A stretch of 64,000 nt of DNA from Pseudisothecium myosuroides. Its lineage: Eukaryota; Streptophyta; Bryopsida; Hypnales; Lembophyllaceae. Shown one piece after another: positions 60,321 to 64,000 of the stretch. The stretch spans positions 30,126,987 to 30,190,986 of the forward strand of contig OX637290.1 of assembly GCA_951799445.1 (NCBI GenBank), written 5' to 3'. The position numbers and the translations under genes are program-made. The notes beneath the pieces were generated by a model that did not search any database, was not told the origin of the DNA, and saw only the letters and a list, made by a program, of their open reading frames with translations. Within the stretch, counting starts at the first letter, position 1. Each line of letters starts with the position of its first letter.

Positions 60321-60730
60321 GTCCCCGGAGCTGTCTTGGTCCTTTTGCGTGGCGCAGTGGCAGCCCGTCACTTCTTCCTCCTCCCCGTAACACATTGCTT
60401 GCCATTGCTCAATGCATCAGAAGCAGCATCAGGCACCCCAGGAGATAACACGGTATCTTCGGAAGGTGGGTCGCCAGATGGTCGCAAGAGGGACTGCGAA
60501 CATCGCGTCTCCGAGACATGCATCACCTTCATCGCTTGAGCAACGCCAAGATTCATCAAATATTTCCCAATGCCGTTCACATTCCGACTGGAGCCAAATG
60601 TGCAGACCCAAAAATTATCGGGAAGCTTTAGTTTGGGCACCATCAGAACCTCCACACCCATCGAAAACACACAGCAATACCACAGCAGACCAAGTGTAAC
60701 CGCACAAGAAAAAAAAGAAATTGGACACAA

Positions 60731-63621
60731 AGAGCAACAACAATGCCTGAAGATCGCTACAATTCAAAGCAAAGCAAATCGATGAAGAAAAGAGAAGACA
60801 TCAAAACTCGGAAGTCGGAAGTTTGGAACTCGCAAGCTACATTGGTGAAACTAACATCCGAGACTCCCCTTAAATCCACCTTCAAGGCTTGAAGTTCACC
60901 TAATCACCTCTCACTCTCTGATTTCTCTCAATCTCTCTTCCGGGCTTCCGGCACAACAGCTCCCTGCCATCCCTGGAGTCCCTACAATTCTCAATTCCAA
61001 AAATCCAGACACTTGTAGCCCCCATTTTAGAAATGCAATGAATGCAAGAGACGAGCACGCCTCCAAATTCTCACAGCAGCCCGGAAGTGGGCAAGTGGCA
61101 TCGTTCCTCAGTGCAACTCACAAATCAAAATTTAAAACGCGGAAGATGCCGCATTGCCAGTTTCAAAAAAAGAATCTCATGGAACTAACGAAAGCACTCA
61201 AGGAAGGGATTCGACGGCCTCAATCACTGCAATGAGCGGAAGCATTGAAGACGAAGTAGGGGGCCATTAATGTGAAATTGAGGAACCAGGAGAAACAACA
61301 TTGGAGCACAAGGCAACTGAAGGAGACACAAAGGAGAGCAGGCCAAAAACCCCAAACCCTAGCCAGCGAAATCGACTGCCAAGATGTCGCCGCTGGGAGA
61401 GACAGCTGCGGCCCAGATCGCGACAGCGCGACAGTTGCAACGAATGAAGAGTGGATGAATGCTACCGGGGGAGGGGATGAATGTGCAGTTCGGCCACCGA
61501 ACGGAAAAAACCTGTAGATCCTGGCTCATATCTTCATTTTCAAATTTTTTTCCCCCATAGTCATTTAGCAGCCCATTTTTTTTGTAGATTTTTGGCGAAT
61601 ATTAGCCAGTTTTAAGAACTCTGATGCGGACCTACCCTGACTGCTGATTACTGTGGTTCCAAAATTAGTGGTACCATTCATTGAGGGAAGACTAATAAAA
61701 CTAATGTGTCTGATTAGTGAGTGTTTCACAATGAACTTACGTGCGGTCATAACTTTTTTCAAGGAAGGAATATTTTTGGCTTGGTAATATGGGAAGAATC
61801 TTGATAAAAATATTCTCTCTTAGTAAAAAGTTATAATCATATGTGAAATCATTTTGAAACAAGCACTAATTGAACAAATCAATGTCCTTGAACATTTTTT
61901 TTTGTTGGTAGTGTGACGTGCATGCTAAAATGCTATTGCTAAATTCATTTTATATTTTTTTAAAATTGTTGGGACTTGGAGGCCAGGTTGGGATTCCATT
62001 TTGGCTAGACCAATTCAACCTCCAAGTCTCACTTCTTTGGCACCATTTAGACATTTGGGAGTAATGTAGGGACTAATGTGAAGCCCTAAGTCAATATTTA
62101 GCTCTGCACCAATCAAATTTTAAAAATTGAAAGGCACTTGGGATGTAGTGAAAAGTGGGGACGGTAAACCCAACTCTCAAAGTAGAACCAACAAGCAGGG
62201 GAAAAACGCAAGAATTATTTATTTGCCGCACATGATAAAATTTTCAAATTTTGAATTCATATTTGCAATCAAAGGCTCCAAATTAGCTAGGATGGGGAAG
62301 GGTCTAAAAAACACCCTCAACATGGCACACAACAAGGGGCTCTTTTTTACTTTTTTTCCTCCAAAACACAAAATTCACCTCATTTGTCCCACTTTGTAAG
62401 ACAAGTTAACATCTTGCGTGTAAAGTGGCCCTAAGATACTAATATTGAGAACCAATATGATACCCAAGTCACATCTATACACATATCTTGATTAAGACCA
62501 AGGTAAAAATCAAGATTTGACATGGAACATAGTTTTCTTTAATTAATTAATTTTTTGATTTCACAAGAGTTGAATCAATTCATAAACAAAAAAAATCTAT
62601 TCAACAAACACCAAATAAGGACTAAGGTGGTCTACTCTTAAAGTGACCATTTAATAAACTACCCAATTCATCGATGACTCTAATAGATATTTTAGGAATA
62701 TATCAATTAACTCTAATAGATATTTTTAGGAATATATCAATTAGTTCTAAATAGGGGATGCATTAAAACACAATTGCTTTAATAACAAACTACATTAGAT
62801 TTGGTTTGCTTTGGCCTCCACATAGCTTGACTACATCAATATGTCCCCACACATATATACAAACATCTACACTCTTCCAATTGCATGCACTCTTCTTGTT
62901 ATATAGTCCAATATCAAATATCTTGAACACTTTTCAACTCTAAAAGGACAATCAACAATAAAAAATTGCAATCAAATATAACCAAGAAAGTGTCTATGCA
63001 AAAATGTATTTTGGTAACATTTAGAAATAAGGTAGAACAACCCATGCTATCAATTACACAATTCCTACATCTACTGGACCCTCCCATTTACATCAATCAC
63101 CCACCCATTGCCACAATTTGAGCAAACCCCTTAGCATCATGACAATGCACTTAGGGAGGGGACATGTCAACATGTGGTTTAGCATGCGTCTACCCATGCT
63201 TTACCAATTTAGTCCCAGCAAACCTTGAAAAAGCACAGAAAATTCATTTCTTGTTAGAATGTCTAGATTCTACTTGCACTTGCAAATGACTTCTTCCAAA
63301 ATTCTCAATCTCTGAAAAATACGTGAGTTGACAAATAGCTTCTCTAAGGTACCCAGATAGCAAATCTGCTTGGTAATAGGCATGTTTACCTTAAGTGTAT
63401 CAGACCCAAGATGAATCCGGTTCCGTATTCCATGTAGCATTTCATTAAATAAACGAACTTCCATAATAGTAACCTAGAGCCCTCTCTTCTACGACTAATC
63501 CGCTGCTATGCCCAAAACTGCAATCTAAGGTAATCCCAACCAAACTGAAGTGGGATAAGAGTACAGTATTGCAAAAAAATTAAGAGTCTGTGTTACGAGC
63601 ATCGGCTAAATATGATGCTGA
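60731..63621. other. Intergenic, AT-rich; small tandem duplication
   Basis: No gene recognised. A 33-bp unit (ACTCTAATAGATATTTTAGG...) is duplicated in tandem at 62677-62742. Several short ORFs lack domains or splice context. Confidence 0.45.
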
Positions 63622-64000
63622 TCACTTTCCCTCACCTTTTGCGTTTGCTTTCTTCTTCCTCTCCTTGAGAAGGTCAATCTTCGCTGCCTTCTTTGCCTGT
63701 CCCATTTTCGCAGCGTCGTAAAGACCACGAGCTTTGCGTGTCATCATCATCCTTCCCATTTGGATGGCCTCATCTGCTTCGGGAACAGCAACTTCTGGAG
63801 TCTTCGTGTCCGCTTCAGGGGCAGTTTGTTGTACTTTCCCCTCAAGGGAAGCCGAATACGAGATACCTGCCATCTCCTTGCTCAAATCACGAGTAAACAC
63901 TTTCTCAAGTGACACATTCGCATCAGCATTAGAAATCTCTCCTTCAATAGATTCAGTAGCTGTTTCAAATACTGGCAAATCGTCTGATGCAGCAGCTTGC
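63622..64000 (-). CDS. 3' end of a gene, probably Pescadillo (PES) C-terminus; runs off the window
   Basis: One open frame from the window edge to TGA at 63622-63624, 125 residues visible. Acidic, alanine-rich stretch (PEVAVPEADEAIQMG) followed by a lysine-rich tail MMMTRKARGLYDAAKMGQAK and KIDLLKERKKK. Plant Pescadillo proteins, which act in large-subunit rRNA processing in the nucleolus, end in a similar block (MSRKKR-LYE-followed by basic residues). The BRCT and N-terminal domains would lie outside the window, so the call rests on the tail alone; another nucleolar protein with a basic tail is possible. Confidence 0.5.
   Translation of the reverse strand, partial: QAAASDDLPVFETATESIEGEISNADANVSLEKVFTRDLSKEMAGISYSASLEGKVQQTAPEADTKTPEVAVPEADEAIQMGRMMMTRKARGLYDAAKMGQAKKAAKIDLLKERKKKANAKGEGK

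Noticed and set aside
1..64000. CRISPR array, operon, phage or bacterial defence cassette
   Set aside because: Introns and plant protein families throughout; no regular repeat-spacer arrays and no co-oriented tightly spaced genes.

Overview
This is nuclear DNA from a land plant. Every real gene is split by many short GT-AG introns, the proteins are plant-type (a BSL-type Kelch phosphatase, a plant sphingosine kinase, a BRITTLE1-like carrier, a neprosin-domain protein), short tracts of the plant telomere unit TTTAGGG occur, and about half of the window is AT-rich, transposon-filled intergenic DNA. The sequence does not settle the clade. I rebuilt exons by hand from splice signals and reading frame. 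In the four fully assembled genes the exon phases close exactly (398, 1042, 426 and 487 residues).

Layout. 0.4-3.0 kb (+): BT1-like mitochondrial/plastid carrier, 5' end uncertain. 3-28.8 kb: a gene-free block of nested non-autonomous transposons. It holds a family flanked by TTAA, three large foldback (palindromic) repeats, a CACTA element loaded with other insertions, TA- and TTA-flanked MITEs, 3' ends of non-LTR retrotransposons, a SINE-like unit and minisatellites. 28.8-33.3 kb (+): neprosin-type glutamic peptidase. 34.0-41.3 kb (-): BSL2/3-type Ser/Thr phosphatase with Kelch repeats, 21 exons. 45.0-49.6 kb (+): TLDc-domain protein. 50.6-56.2 kb (-): sphingosine kinase, 10 exons. 57.7-60.3 kb (-): decayed hAT-like (ZNF862-type) transposase gene. 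63.6-64.0 kb (-): last exon of a gene that runs off the window, probably Pescadillo.

The genes look like independent housekeeping or signalling loci, not a cluster or pathway. Neprosin/BSL and TLDc/sphingosine kinase are convergent pairs with under 1 kb between stop codons; BSL and TLDc are divergent, 3.8 kb apart. I found no operon, CRISPR array or defence cassette. The most unusual material is in the repeats: a TTAA-target element family, nested insertions that can be dated relative to each other because an empty paralogous copy lies elsewhere in the window, and a transposase pseudogene whose in-frame stops are almost all explained by C-to-T decay.
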